A DNA stretch of 64,000 nt, from positions 9,514,448 through 9,578,447 of the forward strand of contig JAJEKV010000012.1 of NCBI GenBank assembly GCA_021234155.1, written 5' to 3'. The notes beneath the pieces are model-generated. The model was not told the DNA's origin and made no database searches. It saw nothing but the letters and a program-made list of their open reading frames with translations. This DNA is from Isoetes taiwanensis (lineage: Eukaryota > Streptophyta > Lycopodiopsida > Isoetales > Isoetaceae). A program made the position numbers and the translations under genes. Shown in pieces: positions 1 through 15,600 of the stretch (position 1 is the stretch's first letter; every line of letters begins with the position of its first letter).

Positions 1-90
1 CAAACTTTTACCTGCCAATTCTGAAACCTTTAGACTTTCAGTTAAAAGTTCTAAAAAGGAAACGATGACTTCCACTAAAAAAACCATTTA

Positions 91-1318
91 GGCCCTTTTT
101 CCACGACAGTCTTATTTTATGGCTATCACATAATTATAAGACACCCTTTTGGGCTCCATGTCATACTTAAGACATGTCTTAAAAAAATAGTTTTCCATTA
201 CATTATTATAAGACACGTCTTATTGATATAAGACGTGTCTTATATTCACACTTTTCCACTACACAAAAAGATTGATAGAAGAAGATAACAAAACCATTGA
301 ATAGTACCATTGATAGCAAAAGCAATTGGTTAACAATAGCAAAACCATTGATAGCAAAAAGATAGCAAAACCATTGATAGCGAAACCAATTGGTTAACAA
401 TAGCACAATAGTAGGCAAATCTGAATAGTAGAACAGTGGGAAAATCTGCTGACAGTGTGGTAAAATAGTACAGTGGGCAGAATAGTAGGGTTTAACAAGA
501 TTTTCCACAGATCTTCCACAGATTTAACAAGAGGTCGGATTTTCAACAGATAGTAGAAAGAAGAGGTCGGATTAACCACAGATAGTAGAAACAAGAGGTC
601 GGATTAACAAGCAGGATTAATAACAATCCGAAACAAGGGGTCGGATTAACAAGCAGGCAATAAAGAGGTCGGATTCATAGATGGGTTCTATAGCCCCTGC
701 CATAACGATTTGGCCCTTATTATCCTGTGTCCTTGAATCCTCCACAGAAAGCAGGCCAACCAAAGGAGGAATGGCCCCTGCCTCGGCAATACAAGCCCTA
801 TTTTCAATGCTTCTTTTTGCCAACATACGAATAGCAGCAGCTGCTTCCCTCTGAACTTCCAGCAGGTTCAAAACAGAGTTCGGATTTTCCAGAGTTTTCA
901 GATTTTCCAGAGCTTAACAGAGTTCGGATTTTCAGAGTTTTCAGAGTTCGAATTTTTCATAGACCCACAAACTCGATCTACAAATACCTTACCTTCTACA
1001 AACTCGATCTGCAACACCAATTTGTTTCCCGATCCAAGCTTCAATCCGGCCTCTTCTGCTTCTCTGCTTCGTTTCTGTCAAACTTTTTTTTAGGGCAGCC
1101 GAATCATGCGGCAGAGAAGCTCGCCGATTGGATAGAAGAGCACACCTTATTTTGTGGCGGGGGGTTTCCCCCGGAGTAAAATGAGACTCTGAAGTTGTAC
1201 GGACGCCATTTAAGACATGTTTAAAAACTTCAGTGGAAAAACTATAGTGTCGTATTTTCTTATGTGGCCCAATCACGGCAAGCGAATTATAAGACAGCTA
1301 TGCCATGGAAAAAGGGCC
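91..1318. mobile_element. PIF/Harbinger-like non-autonomous DNA transposon with captured gene fragment
   Basis: The termini are inverted: GGCCCTTTTTCCA at 91-103 and TGGAAAAAGGGCC at 1306-1318. They are flanked by the trinucleotide TTA at 88-90 and 1319-1321. A TTA target duplication with GGCC/GGGCC-type ends is typical of PIF/Harbinger elements (family knowledge). Similarity between the ends continues inward through AAGACATGTCTTA and AAGACAC motifs. The interior lacks a transposase. It holds short direct repeats (ATTGATAGCAAAACC-like at 270-400, GAGGTCGGATTAACAA-like at 530-680, CAGAGTTCGGATTTTC-like at 870-955) and an ARM-repeat gene fragment on the - strand. The element is therefore probably moved in trans. 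Class assignment rests on TSD and TIR only. Confidence 0.7.
679..871 (-). pseudogene. ARM-repeat fragment of a plant U-box E3 ligase (PUB13/14/SPL11-like)
   Basis: The - strand reads [18 protein letters not shown], then [20 protein letters not shown], then [13 protein letters not shown]. This is the armadillo-repeat signature of plant PUB ubiquitin ligases, in which the ARM domain binds substrates or partner kinases. After SVEDSRTQ the family normally has about 14 residues (EHAVTALLNLS-type) before NNKGQIV. Here they are missing, so about 45 nt have been lost in frame. The match stops at EPI and no U-box follows. It lies wholly inside the PIF/Harbinger-like element, so it is best read as a transduplicated host fragment. 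It is not a functional gene. Confidence 0.7.
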
Positions 1319-1321
1319 TTA

Positions 1322-2737
1322 GTGTAATTCCCGGGTTAGAATGTGTGCCATGTGGCACAAGAGGATTGGACAAGGGAGCAGAATGCAAGCCAACATTCCT
1401 TTACGTAACGGTCCTAGCCCATTGGAAGCCAGTATCGTATAATATTTGCACGTAAAGGAATGTTGCACGTAAAGGAATGTTGGTACTGAAAGGATTGAAT
1501 TGATCTACAGAGTTGGAATATGATTACCATGTTTTAAGTTGTAAGAAATAAGTTTCTAAATTCAGAGAATGGATAAGGATTAAGAAAGACTCACGGATTT
1601 TTGTTGAAGCACCAACCTGAACCCGTAGCACCAACTACTGCTCAAATTTTAGACACCAATCTAAAATTTTCAATGCTGTCCATTATTATCAAATACTTAT
1701 GGCACTCTATAAACACCAGGAAAGAGCAAGGTAAGTCTGCCTGCTGATACTCACATTATCACAGAATTCTTTCATGCTCTAACTACCTTAATGCTTTCCT
1801 AATTCACTTAGTACCTGATCTATATTATAGCTATTCTTAAGCGATGGCAACAGGAAGCTTCAACATTTCAATAATATCATCCTTAGTCACATATTTCTTC
1901 AACAGAAAAGCAAGATTACAAGGTTCTCTCTTCTTCTTCTCAGATATATTTGGATCCACAAGTTTTTTTTTATGGCAGTGATCATTCTTTTAGAGCCTTC
2001 ATCCTTGGAGCAAGGACATTTGCAGCCTTCAAATTCATTTTCCTCTCCCTAACTCCAATGGTATCATCTTCAATCTCTTTTGAAGATTGTCATTATCTTT
2101 TGCAATTCTCTTCAATCCATTTTTTAGTGTGGGATGAAGCGAACAAGTTATTACTAAAACCATCCTCCTGAGGATCAATGAGGTCAGGGCGAGCAAATCA
2201 AATTCTCAAATGAAAGAGCATTTGGAAGAGATATAAAATTACTACATCTGTTCATATGAACACACTTTATTCTGAAAAAAATAAGAAGAGTGGATCTGAA
2301 AATGATTTTATTATTCTTAATGAAAAACACATTTGTTGGATGACGTCAATAAGATGCCTCAGTTATTAGTTTGTTCCTATAACATGAAATTGGAAGAGTG
2401 TGCAGGAAAACTCTGGATGGAAAAGCTCAGTTGTGAGAGAGATTTCCTTGGGTCCTATCCCATGGTTATCCATCTTATTTGGGTTCCAGAGCATGGCGCT
2501 ATGAGCTTAATAGAATCATTAAACCATCTGCTTATGATGAGCCTGGACTGTTGATGAATGGATTACTGCTATAAATCTTATGCTAGATGAGTTATAGATC
2601 ATAGTACTAGTATAGTTCTGCCATCAAATATAAATATATAATCATAGTACAAGTGAATATTACAATGTATTAAAAATCAGTAACTGGAAGGTGCTAGCCT
2701 CTGCTGCCTCTTGCAGAATATTCAATATCTCGGCTTA
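1322..2737. other. Intergenic stretch with one small inverted/tandem repeat
   Basis: No gene is supported here. CCAACATTCCTTTACGT (1390-1406) is a perfect 17-bp inverted partner of ACGTAAAGGAATGTTGG (1467-1483), and the right arm is itself duplicated as a 17-bp tandem unit at 1448-1464 and 1465-1481. The rest is AT-rich sequence with short ORFs that show no family signature. Confidence 0.6.
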
Positions 2738-3312
2738 GAATGTCGTCGATTCGCGTAGCGAATCGGCATTCTTGCTCAAGACAAGCATGCATGCATTGCA
2801 TGCGTTGCATGCATGCATCGCATGCGTTTTGGGCCGTTCGTCAGGTTGGGCGTTTGCTACTTATTGCAGAGTTCTTCATCGACGTTTCATCGGCGCTTCC
2901 TCTTCTCTCAGCAGTACCTTATTCTCTTTGATTTGTTTCCAGGCAGGGGAGGGGCTTCTTCCTGCCTGGTTTGGCCAATTTGGCGTTGCTTTCCTGCTGT
3001 CCTTTTTTCGCCTTTAGCCTTCATCCCGTGACCTTCGTCCCCGATCCTAGTTTGTTAAGGAAGTCCTTTTGGTATTCGGGCGCTTTGTTGGTTTCATGCG
3101 AATGCAAAGTGCAAAGAATGTCGCCGATTCGCGAAGCGAAAAAGCATTCTTTTTCAAGACGCAGCATGCATGCATTGCATATGCGTTGCATGCATGCATC
3201 GCATGCGTTTTGGGCCGTTCGTCAGGTTGGGCGTTTGCTACTTATTGCAGAGTTCTTCATCGACGTTTCATCCGGCTTTCCTCTTCTCTCAGCAGTACCT
3301 TATTCTCTTTGA
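2738..3312. repeat. Duplicated segment of about 195 bp rich in CATGCA (RY) motifs
   Basis: Positions 2738-2931 and 3116-3312 are nearly identical, with starts 378 bp apart. Each copy begins GAATGTCG, followed by an inverted GATTCGCG/CGCGAATC-like motif weakened in copy 2. Then comes a run of overlapping ATGCATGCA/GCATGCG motifs, then a common 120-bp tail ending CAGCAGTACCTTATTCTC. The several ORFs that run through both copies are by-products of the duplication. CATGCA is the RY element bound by B3 factors in seed plants (family knowledge); any regulatory role here is inference. A weaker partial match to the 3088-3120 boundary (TTGTTGGTTTCATGCGA) occurs at about 3762. Confidence 0.75.
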
Positions 3313-3546
3313 ACCCACCCTCCCCCTTCTTTGTTTATTATATTTTGTACAAGTTCTGTTTATCATATTTTTCCACCCGGTGGGTGATGCTTTTTTTCCA
3401 CCCACTGGGTGATGCTATTCTTTGGTATGTTTCTCGTTTGTTGTTGGTGATGTGCAGGTACAGGTTGGCGAGCGCCATCCGTTTTGACTTCTCCATGCGC
3501 GGGTTTTTGGGAGCGATTCTATGCCTTACGTTTGTCTAAGCCCCTT

Positions 3547-3625
3547 GCCGAAGGCTTATCACTAGGGTTTTTCCTCGAAAACCCGAAAGGGCGGGGTTTT
3601 TTAATCCCGGTGATAAGCTTTCGGC
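3547..3625. repeat. Inverted repeat / potential hairpin
   Basis: GCCGAAGGCTTATCAC at 3547-3562 pairs with GTGATAAGCTTTCGGC at 3610-3625, with one mismatch in 16. The 47-nt spacer contains GGGTTTTT and AAAACCC/GGGGTTTTTT runs that could pair further. It could be the centre of a foldback element or a remnant of two TIRs; neither is proved. Confidence 0.6.
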
Positions 3626-3959
3626 AGGTACATCAGCCACTCATCTATTAGCATTGTATTTGTTTTTGGGGTCCAAATGTTATAATTGGATTTTCCCTTT
3701 ATTTTTCGTGGGTAGTTCGCATGTGTGCGGCTATCCACTGTCCACCATTGTAGAAATCTGCTTGTTGGTTTCATGCGAGTCGCAGTGCAAGAATCTTGTG
3801 ATCTCGTCCTCCATCGATGGAACGTGAACATCTTGTGTTCTCTCTGACCTCTACTTCCTTATCTCCATTCTCTTCTCATATGTCCCCAACATCTCGAGCT
3901 TCATGAGTCTAGTAAAGGCAAGCTTTGGAACGAGAGGCTGGGTGCATGCCTGCCAGTAC

Positions 3960-4322
3960 CCGATGCATATTCACACAGGGGGGTTACTGCGGGCATTGAG
4001 AGCTGTTGGATGGGTATATTTGCCCTTTATTCCTCAATCTGGACCATACATCGCAATCCTCGTTTGTGGGGTATGCCCCTACAAGTTTTTGTATATTGTA
4101 TATTGAGGTTTGCAAAATACTATAAGGTTTGAGGGAATGTACTTAATAGTGTTAATTTTGTATATGTATTGTAAGTTTTTAGGAGCTTTCGCTGCCCTAC
4201 ATAATCCCCCGTGTGAATATGCACCCAAACCAAAGGGGGTTTCATGGGGATTTTAATTTAAATGCGTTGGATGCAATTGTTTGTATTAATTAATGTTTAT
4301 TTGGGCCCTTCGGGCCCTAATA
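3960..4322. mobile_element. Foldback/MITE-like repeat, copy 1, ending in a GC hairpin
   Basis: GCATATTCACACAGGGGGGTTAC near 3964 is inverted relative to CCCTACATAATCCCCCGTGTGAATATGC near 4195. This gives arms of about 40 bp around a 190-bp core. The right side continues AACCAAAGGGGGTTT and GGGGATTTTAATTTAAATG. It ends in the mini-hairpin GGGCCC-TTC-GGGCCC followed by TAA at about 4306-4322. The same right-hand module recurs near 21.3 kb and 56.5 kb. There is no coding capacity. Class is uncertain. Confidence 0.6.
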
Positions 4323-7300
4323 AATAAAGCCCATAAATGCATGTAACAATTTTAGAAACACTTCTGCATGTAATGCTGTGCACGGAGATTCCTGAATACA
4401 TCAATCGATTATAGCCCTAATAATTTAAAGGTCAACACAATTATTTAATCTTCTTTCATCACCTGCTTCATGGTGCAGCTACAACAACATGCATAATGAT
4501 ACAATATATAATGCATATGAATCATAATACAAAGTGGTAGTAGAGCTTAAAACAAGCCATTACATTCTAAGACCTAATGTTAAGTGTGTTCTAGGATTTG
4601 AAACTAGGCATGTCCACTAGGCATACATGCATCTGGAACAAGGTCGGTGAAGAGGGATGACCATAATGACATCCACTTAATTTCTGCAGCTGCAATCGGT
4701 GGATCAGGAAATGCATTGCAAATAAATGATAAATAAATCATAGTTTGGTACTGGTTTGATAATTCTGAACAGAAATTAGGTAGCCTCCAGATACAACACA
4801 GAATTCTATTCGTTGACACAAAGAACATGACCATTTCATACAGAGGCTGCCTCTTTTTAAAAAGGCCTGACCGCATTTTCTGGATGGAAGCTCCCTGGCA
4901 AAACTCGTAGGTCAGCTATTTGACAAAATCAAACTTCGAGAATGAGATGGAATTTTCTTCGCATGGGGATTTCAACCTACGAACCCATATTTAGATAAGA
5001 AGATGTATGAATCCCAATTCCTCTAAGTAAGAGGCATAATTTTCAAGGTATGCCATGAACTCTTCTCTTGAATTCCATAATAAGAAAATATTTTCTTATA
5101 GAAGATTTCCAGGCTAAAGAACAACCCCTTTGTGGCATTTATTGGAATACATGATGTGCTGCTTGAAGGTTCTCATGTTTACTATAAGCTAATATCATAG
5201 CATTAAATGAACACATGTCCTTTTGAGGCATTTGCTGAAAAAGTTTTTGTGCCTCATCCATGTGTCCAGATTCAGCATGGGCTATGATGACGATACTTCA
5301 AGATACAGTCTAAACAAAGTTTATCCTGTTAGAAAAACCAAAGTATTTCTTAACAACACAAAGAAACCAGTTCCAGTTATTGTCATAAGGAAATATGCAG
5401 AATAATAGTAACGCAATGATCTAAATAAGTTGAAAAGATCTACATATCAAAGGGCAAACAATTTAACTGGCAATATATGAGCTTCACTGTCTAACAATAA
5501 CAAAGATGTCACTCTCTAGAACCTAATCAATGGTGGCCTTTTAAACTCACAAACTTGCTTGCTTTAACCGACTTGTATCCTGCTGCAGCTCAAACAACTT
5601 ACAGGGGTATCGGGAGCTAAACATTGATCAAACTCATGGACGACTATATCCAACAAGGACATATGCTCAATTCATAAGCAAATAAAGAATTGGGTTCTAT
5701 TTACTTGCCTACAGTCACGTGATGCAACATGGGTTACAACCACCTCGGGCAGCTATGGCTGAAGCCCTAAATTTTAGTTGGAATTCCAGCTAAGCTCCCA
5801 TTTTGCCTTTGCTTACTTGCTTATAATTTTGCGTACGTTCATATGAGGGCTGTGTATGTGAATGCACAATGTTGCAACCCATAGAGATTAACATGTTCCT
5901 CTGAAAAATCCTACAAGATATATAGATCTAAGAAGGTAAGAGCGAAGGAATGTAAGGAAATAATTAAATCGCTATATTTTGCGTTTTGAGCATTAGTGTT
6001 TGCTTCTTCAAATCACAACAATAAGAAATAGTAGCATAAATCTGGCTGAACACATTATCTTTCAAACGACAGTCATTAGCACAAATATAGCACAAATCTG
6101 GCTCATGAAATCATAGTTGAGTAAGGACACACACTTACCATTTAGTTTGATTCATTGCAAGCATGCATATTGCACGTTTGTTCCATAAAATTTCATTCCA
6201 TTTATCGCCACTCCATCATAGTGAAAGAGATAAGATAAGATAAGATAAGAATTTTTACGTCCACGGGAACCCAACGGGTTATGGGACGGCACATGCAAGG
6301 GCAACAGCCCATCTAAAACCCAGGGACTAGGCCCCATCACCAAATGCAATAACCAAATATTAAAAGGCTACCAAGAATAAGAGAAGATAAGGCTAATGCT
6401 AGTGGTAAATTTATGCTTCTAAAATTATCTAGACATAGCCAGTCCAAGGATTGGAAGGCCATATATAGAAATCTGCATGTTAATGACATCTAAAATGGCG
6501 CATTTTTTGGAGCATCCAAGTTATCCTGCACAATTATTTGGCCTTTAGACTCTACTTACCAAGTCCTCCAGATTCTTTAAACAGGATGAACATACCTCTG
6601 CGTTTGCTGAATCACGGCTTAAGAGTTAGATCTGAAGTTTGTTGAATAATGCCTTCTGGTAAACTCTCGCCATCGCAGACATGCTTATTTCTGCAACCCA
6701 ACATGAATTTAGAATGGCATCCATTTTTCTTGTTGGTGTTGTTGTCTCGTGCCTCCAACAAGGAAACTGGAACCATCCATATTCTACTTTCAAAATAAAA
6801 TCCCCCTTGAACAGACAAGAAACTGGAATCTGGGAGATGCGGTTTTTGATTCACACAGGCATGGGCAGTTTTTTGCTGGGTTACCCGAACTGCTTAAGCC
6901 GATTGTGTTCAGTCTGCCTTGTTGAACTGGTTCAGAGGGAGCTGGAAGGAATTTCGCAGGGGTTGTCTTCTATGAAACAAAAACCTTATAAAAGCTAGAT
7001 TGCCAAACTCTAGATTCATAGGTACAACTGGAGCTTAAAGAAACCAATATAGATTCGTGAAACCTCGTTTAGCAGCTGATAACTCTTCCTGGCTCGATGT
7101 GCAGCTGCAGTTGGAGCTCTGGAAGAAAAAAAACTACAAGGGCGTTGCCCTAGGAATGCCTCATATTTGCCCAGCAGCTTTTGCCGATCTTCGATTCTCG
7201 ATCTTTCGATTCTTGATATGGTCAATTAACTTTTTGTTTTAGGGTTCAATAATGGGGGCCACAACCACAGGTTCCAAACATAACCATAACAAACATCCAA

Positions 7301-7342
7301 AATTTTGAGAGACCACAACCACAAGATTGCAATTTTCATTCA
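4323..7342. other. Intergenic DNA, no supported gene; short GATAA microsatellite
   Basis: Both strands were scanned and only short ORFs without recognisable domains were found. A (GATAA)4 tract lies at 6229-6250. The rest is AT-rich unique-looking sequence. Confidence 0.5.
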
Positions 7343-7490
7343 AAATCAACGGCTCAGAATGGGTGGACTCTAGAAATACTATTTAATACACCTGCACGAA
7401 TACAACAACAAAATCATAGAAAAACCATGTGAAAAAACGTATAAAAATATAAAACTAATCCCTTGTTGTTATGCTAGATATTCTTCTATA
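7343..7490. repeat. Interspersed repeat family A, copy 1
   Basis: The block starting AAAATCAACGGCTCAGAATG, with ACTCTAGAAATACTATTTA and later CATAGAAAAACCATGTGAAA, recurs near 23967 and 57756 in the same orientation. It ends near the motif TGTTATGCTAGATATT. No ORF or TIR was found, so it may be a MITE or SINE-like remnant. Confidence 0.65.
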
Positions 7491-10400
7491 TGCATTCCTA
7501 GAACATGAGGAAAGAAAACTGGATCAAATTTCGAGTTCTTTCTGAGTTGGACGTCAAGGACCCGGCGAACGTGATGAGGAGGCCAGGCTAATAGAGCAAT
7601 GAGGTTTTCTTGCAGGTCATTTTAAACTTCAATTCACTTGCATTTTTAAATTGATCACCATAATTTGGAATACGTAATGTATATCTTCAATGAAATCCCA
7701 TCAAGTAGGGGTTCTTTATATTGGATAGCCCTATTACCCTGCATCATCGCAAATCCCTGCACTTTTGAATGACAAGGGGAAGGGTGCTATTCCTTTTAGA
7801 TCCAAACTTATAAGGCATTTCAGAAAAAGTTGTCTCATTAGCCAAAAATTACTTAAGCAGACCAGACCTTTAATGCCTGATGTGCTTCACACTTTGTAAT
7901 TTCTTCAAGTGACAAGTGTTATAATTGGTTTAATACCAATCATCAGTAAGTGGAATTCAGTCTCGACCTACAAGGTTTGACTCCATACAAGACTGCATGG
8001 AAGCTCTAATTTCTCTCATTGATAATAGTCTGTAGGTTTGAACATTGTGTTACTTTTTCAGTATGCAACTTAAAGCTTCAATTGTGCATAATATAACATG
8101 AAGTAGCAAGATAAAACCTATTTTGCCTGGAAATAACTTTTTTCAAGGAACATGAGCTTTTTATGTGCATTAATAAAAGTGAACAAAATGAGAGTGCATT
8201 TGAAACATGATTTGTCGCTATATCACGTCTCACAAAACTGTTACGACCAAAATTCATTGCCCAATAATTCATTCCCATTTTGCATTTAGGTATTACAGAC
8301 AAGAGTATTTTCTTATGTCAGTAGTCCCTATGTTTCCAGCAAAATAAGTGTACTATTATGCTTTAGGTCTAGGATAGATCCTAAATATCCATTGTAGAAC
8401 TTATCAAGCATCATTTAGGTCTAGGATAGACCCTAAACACCCACTGCCCAGGCATCAATAGTTGTTGGCATATAAAGGCTTCTCTAAGAAGAATATTTGG
8501 CCCACATGTCATATTTGCATTTTAATCCTTAAAAGGTGATGTTCTAATGTGATGCAATTTATAGCAAGTAGGCAAAAAAGTTGTATAAACAGCTCTATAA
8601 CCCTCTCCTTTTCCTTCCTTCTCTTTTTTGATAATCTAGAAAAATTCTTCATATTGGACATCAATCAAGCTCCACAATATGAGTTTGCTTTAACTTATAC
8701 CATATTGGAATCATAGAAGGTAGGGTATTTTCTTTCTTTTTTTTCGTTATAGGGTTTTGGTACTATTTTTTTACTTTCTCCTCATCTCATCATGCCCACA
8801 ATTAAGTTTGCACAATTCGTTTCGTATTGTGGGAGGGTATTCTCGCAGTGGTTGGAACTATGATTCTGGTATTGTATTGTATTTGAAATGGTATTTTTGT
8901 GCATGTTCGAGCAGCTTATTTAGTGTTGAGGGCAAATTTCTATTCTAGTGTTCGATTTGTGGCCTGCTTCTTATTGGTGTGAGAAAGGAAACTTATCGCA
9001 CCATTTTGGGAAGTTCTTCTTGGCAGCCACGATGCGGCTGCTGTCCTAGCGTGCCCATACAGTCGGTCTCAGCTCTTCTTGCAGGCCCCGGATTTCCCCC
9101 CATATCACACCCATATCACCATGCTGGATCATGATGCACTGCGGGATCATGGAAAAATTGGCCACCCTCAGAGTTTCAGGCTTTAGGTTTCTTGAACCCA
9201 CTGTGAAGCCCACTTCCAGTTTTGGAGCAGGGTTCTTGGCTCTTCAATTTGGAACCTAACGTGAAGTAATCAAGGTTGGATTTGCCTCGTACATGACGAC
9301 TCTCCCTCTTCCATGATAATTGTGTCTCTTGTAGGTTCTCTTTAGAGGATGATTCTTACTGGAGGGCAAGAGCTCAGGCCTTTGGCTTTGGCAGGGGTTC
9401 AATTTCGCAAGGCTATGCGGCATGGTTCAGGTAGGGTTAGCGGATTGTTTGCTGCTGGCCATGGCTTCATGCCGCATTCCTTGGTGGCCGTGCCAACCAT
9501 ATTTGATGCTCTGGTTTCTTCTTTTTTTTCCTTCTGATGTGTAGATACCCCTGCCATTCCAAGCACATTCAATGGCGTAGACATAGAGGGCTTGAATTTT
9601 TAGATTGTGCCTCAGAGCTTTGGGTTGTAGATATTTTGCGACACTGCTTTTTGTTAATTTCAGGTGCACCATTGAAAGTTCTGTGGTGTTCACGTGGAAA
9701 AAATTATTAGAGGCCCTCGATTTAAGAATATTCCACAGATCAATGGTTCACAAACAAAGATGAAAACATCCCATAATATCAAATACATATGATCTGAAGC
9801 ACTGTCCAAACTTGCGTCATAGGAATATACACCATTAGCAAGAATAAAAAGAGGGATTTAACAGCAGAGAGCAAGCAACAATGACATTTTGGAGGCAGTT
9901 GAATGAGCCCTACATAAACATACTAAAAAGCCTTTTAAAATGCCATCCTCGCATTCAACAATTTCAACTGTATTGTTTGGGTTCCTCTCTCAACTCCCTT
10001 ACTCACCCATGCCTTTTATTTATCATGCCATGATGAGGAGACTACGCACTAGATATTTGTTAATTTAGCTCATGCCAAATATACAATACAGAATTTCAAA
10101 CATCATTTATTGTAATCATGTAGCTTAATAGACCAATACATGTGATAAGGGACAAGCTACAAATATATAAATTGGAGACATACAAAACATGACATATTAT
10201 AACATGTATAACAGAAATATTATAACATGTATAACATGTGATAAGGGACTAGCCGAAAGCATATGCATTCTACAAAGGAGTCAAACCAGGTATAGACCAT
10301 ACTGGCTAAGATTACTGAAAATGATTGGCGTACATACGCTTTCTCTAGTTTAAAGGGTCAACATCCAGTTCCACCATAGATATACCCTTATCCACATCTC

Positions 10401-10699
10401 CTTCATTGATGTGGAAGAAAGCATTTTATGTTGCTGCTAAATTTTATTAGGAAATGGAACAACTGTGATAAGTGGACAAGTTAAGTTGCTGAGCACGAAT
10501 TGGTGAAGCAGGAGAGGAAGGGGGGAGGACAGGCAGAGATAGTGTGCATAACTGCGGCGTACGGAGTATAAAACTAATAAAACTAACGTGGTGTCACACC
10601 ACTAACAGCTAGCCGGGGTGTAAAGAAAACGCGCACATTCAGAGCTCAAGTTCAAGGTCCAGCTCCAATCCAGCTTTAAGGTTCATGTAGACGAGGCCA
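7491..10699. other. Intergenic DNA, no supported gene
   Basis: No ORF carries a recognisable domain. TTTAGGTCTAGGATAGA occurs twice (about 8363 and 8414) as a short direct repeat. Several ORFs of 60-90 codons at 8.7-9.7 kb overlap on opposite strands and look like chance frames. Confidence 0.5.
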
Positions 10700-10719
10700 C
10701 TATGTTGGGCCAACATGAG

Positions 10720-11045
10720 GAGGTCCACATATATGGCCAACCTATGGCCATAATAAAGAACATAAGAAGGAGGCCCACTTATGTACAGACCACATGCGTC
10801 GGTGGCATCCTGTAGGGGGGAGGCTGAGACTGACGTGGAGAGGCTCAGAAAGCAGTTGAGAGTAGCTTGTTATGCAGACTCTCTGACTGTCTCGATCTCA
10901 CGCGGACTCCGGCCATCGCATGGCCCTGTGTGGGTGGCCATGCGATGGCCGGGCCCAGTTATATGGCCAACCCCATGGGCCATATAATGTGGGGGTCCAG
11001 TTAAATGGCCACCCTATGGCCCATAATATATGGGGCCGTACAGGC
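10720..11045. repeat. TGGCC-rich palindromic cluster upstream of the CPK gene
   Basis: Variants of TATGGCCAAC, ATGGGCCATATAATG, ATGGCCACCCTATGGCCC and GGGGCCGTACAGGCC repeat in both orientations over about 300 bp. GTGGTGTCACACCAC, a near-perfect palindrome, lies just outside at about 10590. The block sits 650-970 bp upstream of the CPK start codon. It could hold promoter elements or be a decayed inverted-repeat transposon; the sequence does not decide. Confidence 0.5.
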
Positions 11046-11689
11046 CACCAGGTCGCGTTTCCGCGGGGAATGTGTGTTGAATGCTTCAGCAAAGCTTCAT
11101 TTCGTCGGTCTATGGTGGACACGCGGAGAAGAAGAGATGCTTCCGTGTCCGCCATCTCTGCAGCTGCCCAACCTTTTTTCTCGACTTCTTCTTCCAGGCT
11201 TGTTTCTTAGCTTCCTCCTTTCCTTCCTTGGCCGTTTGGTTTTCTAGTTATAATGCCTGAGAATTCATAACCGTTCCCTTGTCAGAAGACAAGATTTGAG
11301 TGCCTTGCAACAAATTTTTGCTCTTTCAGGATTTGGGTCGCTCTTCATTTAACCACCCCGTTGACTAAGAGTTGTTTTTGCTAAATTCAGTTGGAATTTA
11401 GCATCGAGATATTCTGTTTACTTGTAACTTATCCCCAAAAACACAAATTGAGGTGGGTTTGGTTCCTGCCTGCTTGCATGATCTGAATATTCCACAGGGA
11501 TCAGAAGTACATGACCATATTCTTTTTGCTGTTTGCTGATGCTCAGAGGGAATTTATGAACAAGAGGCAGTATATACTGACAGGCTTAACCTTCCAAGGA
11601 CGCTCAAGTATATCACTTGGTTCTAAATATCAATATTGAAGTGAATTGCTTTAGATTCTTGCTTTGCAAGATCCAGTTGGTAGTACAAT

Positions 11690-15348
<3,659 letters not shown>

Positions 15349-15594
15349 AGTCAGCAACACCTTAATTTGCACGTTTTTGGGCACACTTTACAAGCAGCAG
15401 TTGCCAGATATTTTGTGCTCGATTCTGGATTACCTGAGATGGAGGTGTGGGCCTGCCAGTTTCAAAGGAAATTGGGACGTGCCTCATCGCTGTGCTTGAT
15501 CTGCAAAATCAATGTTTATTGCTTCACTCCAATAAGCTCAGGAACTGGAATTGCTTGCCAAAGCAGCACATATGTAATCTACAAATCATGGAGT

Positions 15595-15600
15595 AATAAA
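15595..15600 (+). promoter_or_regulatory. Candidate polyadenylation signal of the CPK gene
   Basis: AATAAA lies 247 bases after the CPK stop codon, in GAGTAATAAAAGATT. It is the closest canonical signal. Plant signals are loose, so this is only a candidate. Confidence 0.4.

Noticed and set aside
2740-3539. A cluster of + strand ORFs of 63-156 codons that share peptide blocks
   Set aside because: The shared blocks come from the 195-bp duplication read in three frames; no domain or splice structure supports a gene.
4306-4322. Helitron 3' end (hairpin followed by CTAA before T)
   Set aside because: Copies 2 and 3 do not keep CTRR followed by T, the hairpin overlaps the would-be terminus, and no TC 5' end was found.
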